The position numbers were made by a program, and so were the translations under genes. DNA of 64,000 nucleotides, taken from assembly GCA_002500745.1 (NCBI GenBank), contig DLST01000001.1:1-64000 (forward strand). Reading direction: 5' to 3'. Position 1 is the first letter of the stretch, and each line of letters opens with the position of its first letter. This stretch comes from Sphingobacterium sp. UBA7855. Its GTDB lineage: Bacteria > Bacteroidota > Bacteroidia > Sphingobacteriales > Sphingobacteriaceae. Below are positions 61,976 through 64,000 of this stretch, piece by piece. The notes beneath the pieces are model-generated. The model saw only the letters and a list, made by a program, of their open reading frames with translations, was not told where the DNA came from and did no database searches.

Positions 61976-63652
61976 ATGAATAATTATTTAAGCACAAAAG
62001 ATTACATCGTTTTCCTGATCTACTTTGTCATTGTGGCGGGTTACGGATTATGGGTGTATTATCGCAAGAAATCTGAATCTGTAGGATCTAAAGATTATTT
62101 TCTGGCTGAGGGGTCTTTGACCTGGTGGGCTATTGGAGCATCCCTGATTGCATCCAATATATCTGCCGAGCAATTTATCGGTATGAGCGGTTCCGGATTT
62201 AAGATGGGATTGGCTATTGCAACGTATGAGTGGATGGCTGCCATCACGCTGATTGTTGTTGCCGTATTTTTTATACCGGTATATCTAAAGAACAAGATTT
62301 TTACGATGCCACAGTTTCTCCATAAACGTTATAATGGAACTGTTGCGATGATTATGGCCGTCTTTTGGTTACTGTTATATGTGGTCGTCAATTTGACTTC
62401 TATCCTTTATTTGGGGGCAATAGCAGTAAGCAGTATCTCGGGTATCAGTCTTGAAGCGTGTATGTATGCCATAGCAATTTTTGCGGTTATCATTACTTTA
62501 GGTGGTATGAAGGTGATTGGCTATACGGATATTATTCAGGTTTTCTTTTTGGTATTGGGCGGTTTGGCGACAACTTATCTCGCCCTCAACCTTGTTTCGG
62601 AGCACTATGGCGGATCAGGGGTATTGGAAGGTTATCACTTGATGACCGAAAAGGCTTCCGACCACTTCCATATGATCCTTGATCGTAAAAATGAGAATTA
62701 CCTCGATTTGCCAGGCTTAACCGTCTTGATCGGAGGGATGTGGATCGTTAATCTCAATTATTGGGGATGTAATCAATACATTACGCAGCGCGCGTTGGGG
62801 GCAGATCTTAAAACTGCCCGAAACGGAATTCTGTTTGCAGCATTTTTAAAGTTATTGATGCCTATTATTGTTGTATTGCCGGGTATTGCAGCCTACGTCA
62901 TGTGGAAAGATGGCTTGTTCCAAAATGAAATGATGCAACATGGTGAGGTCAACCCTGATCATGCGTATCCAGTTTTGTTGAATTTGTTGCCGGCCGGTCT
63001 CAAAGGACTGTCTTTCGCCGCATTGACAGCTGCGGTGGTAGCTTCTTTAGCTGGTAAGGCAAACAGTATTGCAACAATCTTCTCCTTGGATATTTACAAA
63101 AAAGTATTCAATACCGAAGCATCTGATAAGAAGTTGGTCAATATTGGTAAATTAACTGTTGTGGTTGCCATGATTTTGGGTGTGCTGATTGCTCCACATT
63201 TGGGTATTGATAAGAAAGGTGGATTTCAATACATTCAAGAGTACACGGGTTTTGTATCTCCAGGTATTTTTGCGATGTTCATTTTAGGATTCTTCTGGAA
63301 GAAAGCAACTTCAAATGCGGCTTTGTTTGCAACAATTGGAGGTTTTATTTTCTCCATTATCTTCAAAAAATTGCCGGATTGGGTCGATCTATCATTCTTG
63401 TCATCGACAGGTTTCTCCGTTCCAAATCCAACAACAGGAGTCTACGAGATTCCATTTTTGGATCGAATGGGATTTGTCTTCGTGATCTGTATTGTCGGTA
63501 TGATTCTCATTAGTATCATCGACAATAAGCGTGGTGTAGTACCCGCTGGATTGGAAGTTGATACCACGATGTTTAAACCACACCGGGCGTTTTTGGTCAT
63601 TGCCTTGATCGTGGCGCTGTTGGTTACAGCATTATATTCTATTTATTGGTAA
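61976..63652 (+). CDS. Sodium/sugar symporter (SSS family), probable xylose importer
   Basis: 558 residues with about fourteen membrane spans of the LeuT-fold SSS family. The motifs GSLTWWAIGASLIASNISAEQFIGMSGSG and WGCNQYITQRALGA are typical of sodium:galactose/xylose symporters of the SglT type. It follows xylA after 51 bases. Given the operon, it should import D-xylose with Na+; glucose or galactose cannot be excluded. Last gene of the cluster, closed by a terminator. Confidence 0.9.
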   Translation: MNNYLSTKDYIVFLIYFVIVAGYGLWVYYRKKSESVGSKDYFLAEGSLTWWAIGASLIASNISAEQFIGMSGSGFKMGLAIATYEWMAAITLIVVAVFFIPVYLKNKIFTMPQFLHKRYNGTVAMIMAVFWLLLYVVVNLTSILYLGAIAVSSISGISLEACMYAIAIFAVIITLGGMKVIGYTDIIQVFFLVLGGLATTYLALNLVSEHYGGSGVLEGYHLMTEKASDHFHMILDRKNENYLDLPGLTVLIGGMWIVNLNYWGCNQYITQRALGADLKTARNGILFAAFLKLLMPIIVVLPGIAAYVMWKDGLFQNEMMQHGEVNPDHAYPVLLNLLPAGLKGLSFAALTAAVVASLAGKANSIATIFSLDIYKKVFNTEASDKKLVNIGKLTVVVAMILGVLIAPHLGIDKKGGFQYIQEYTGFVSPGIFAMFILGFFWKKATSNAALFATIGGFIFSIIFKKLPDWVDLSFLSSTGFSVPNPTTGVYEIPFLDRMGFVFVICIVGMILISIIDNKRGVVPAGLEVDTTMFKPHRAFLVIALIVALLVTALYSIYW

Positions 63653-63674
63653 ACCAATAGTAAATAAGATTTTA

Positions 63675-63710
63675 AAAACTCCTATCAATCTCGGTTGATA
63701 GGGGTTTTTT
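63675..63710 (+). terminator. Terminator after the xylose operon
   Basis: AAAACTCCTATCAA (63675-63688) pairs with TTGATAGGGGTTTT (63695-63708) with one G-T wobble and a 6-base loop, followed by further T. Intrinsic terminator. Confidence 0.9.
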
Positions 63711-63753
63711 GTTTGTTTTAAAAATACCTATCTTGGTTTCACTAAAACCATTT

Positions 63754-63783
63754 CTTAACGAAAGATTGCTTAACGAAAGATTG
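63754..63783 (+). repeat. 15-base tandem duplication just before the GGT start codon
   Basis: CTTAACGAAAGATTG occurs twice head to tail (63754-63768 and 63769-63783), ending 5 bases before the ATG. It shifts the distance of upstream signals to the start codon by 15 bases. Confidence 0.85.
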
Positions 63784-63788
63784 CTGCT

Positions 63789-64000
63789 ATGAAAAGAAGA
63801 TGCCCCTTGCTACTGATGACGCTGTTTGGATTGCTTACTACCTGTACGCCGATGCTGAGTTCCGCCCAGCTTACACAGAAACCACCGTTACATGGAAAAC
63901 ATTGGATGGCTATTACGGGTAAGCCTTTGGCAGCTACTGCGGGTGCCCAGCTATTCCAGCAAGGGGGAAATGCGGTGGACGCTGCTTGTGCCATGCTCGC
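63789..64000 (+). CDS. ggt: Gamma-glutamyltransferase, 5' part
   Basis: About 70 residues to the window edge. A signal peptide (MKRRCPLLLMTLFGLLTTC...SAQ) precedes the family start ITGKPLAATAGAQLFQQGGN and AVDAACAML, the conserved beginning of the GGT large subunit, which in such enzymes cleaves gamma-glutamyl bonds of glutathione in the periplasm after self-processing. The rest lies outside the window, including the catalytic Thr. Confidence 0.9.
   Translation, partial: MKRRCPLLLMTLFGLLTTCTPMLSSAQLTQKPPLHGKHWMAITGKPLAATAGAQLFQQGGNAVDAACAML

Noticed and set aside
1..64000. CRISPR arrays, insertion sequences, rRNA operon
   Set aside because: No regularly spaced repeats, transposase motifs with terminal repeats, or rRNA segments were found on either strand.

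Overview
The window looks like a chromosomal segment of a Bacteroidota bacterium of the Sphingobacteriaceae, most likely Sphingobacterium. The grounds are an AT-rich base composition, SusC/SusD pairs, an ECF-sigma/FecR module, promoter boxes of the Bacteroidota type (TTTG, about 19 bases, TAnnTTTG), general lack of Shine-Dalgarno sites, and the gene order rpsU-xerC-hpf. The species call is inference. I see no insertion sequence, prophage, CRISPR array or rRNA. Three tRNA genes are present: one Met(CAT) and two tandem identical Phe(GAA).

Layout. 1-4100: a large secreted GH31 glycosidase with Fn3, F5/8, dockerin and cohesin-like modules, broken by a one-base frameshift in an A tract. 4167-9812: an export-type pirin, a small receiver-like protein, an outer-membrane barrel and several poorly known membrane proteins or lipoproteins. 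9853-16300: a DUF885 peptidase lipoprotein, then an ABC ATPase overlapping a permease/M1-peptidase fusion. 16358-24420 (minus strand): an ECF sigma/FecR/SusC/SusD/lipoprotein/di-heme peroxidase operon. 24837-29870: a pectinesterase, tRNA-Met, HAD phosphatase, rpsU-xerC-hpf and ferritin. 30005-33735: a TonB-receptor-like barrel and a quinone reductase.

34587-42853 is an L-fucose locus: AraC regulator, FucP-type transporter, mutarotase, alpha-L-fucosidase and enzymes for a complete non-phosphorylated oxidative route (fucose dehydrogenase, fuconolactonase, a UxaA-type dehydratase, ketodeoxyfuconate dehydrogenase, FAH-family hydrolase) ending in pyruvate and lactate. 43288-47219 holds mnmA, a PA0069-type radical SAM protein and an amino-acid permease with an unusual leader. 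47552-50062 is a ferrous-iron operon (feoA, feoB and a 53-residue Cys-rich protein) with a Fur-like box, facing a MarR regulator. 50645-57939 carries a ZIP transporter, a PAP2 phosphatase, glmM, a SnoaL-domain/cation-antiporter fusion, a YCF48-like propeller and two paralogous membrane proteins. 57967-63652 is a D-xylose cluster (LacI regulator, xylB, xylA, SSS symporter) with a perfect operator palindrome at the predicted transcription start. The window ends inside a gamma-glutamyltransferase.

The overall picture is a plant- or polysaccharide-associated heterotroph using fucose, xylose and pectin, with iron handling tied to FeoAB and ferritin. The least ordinary items are the SnoaL-antiporter fusion, the SusCD/di-heme peroxidase operon, the permease leader with mutually exclusive pairings, the strong Shine-Dalgarno sites on rpsU and hpf, and the YxxxN fucose dehydrogenase.
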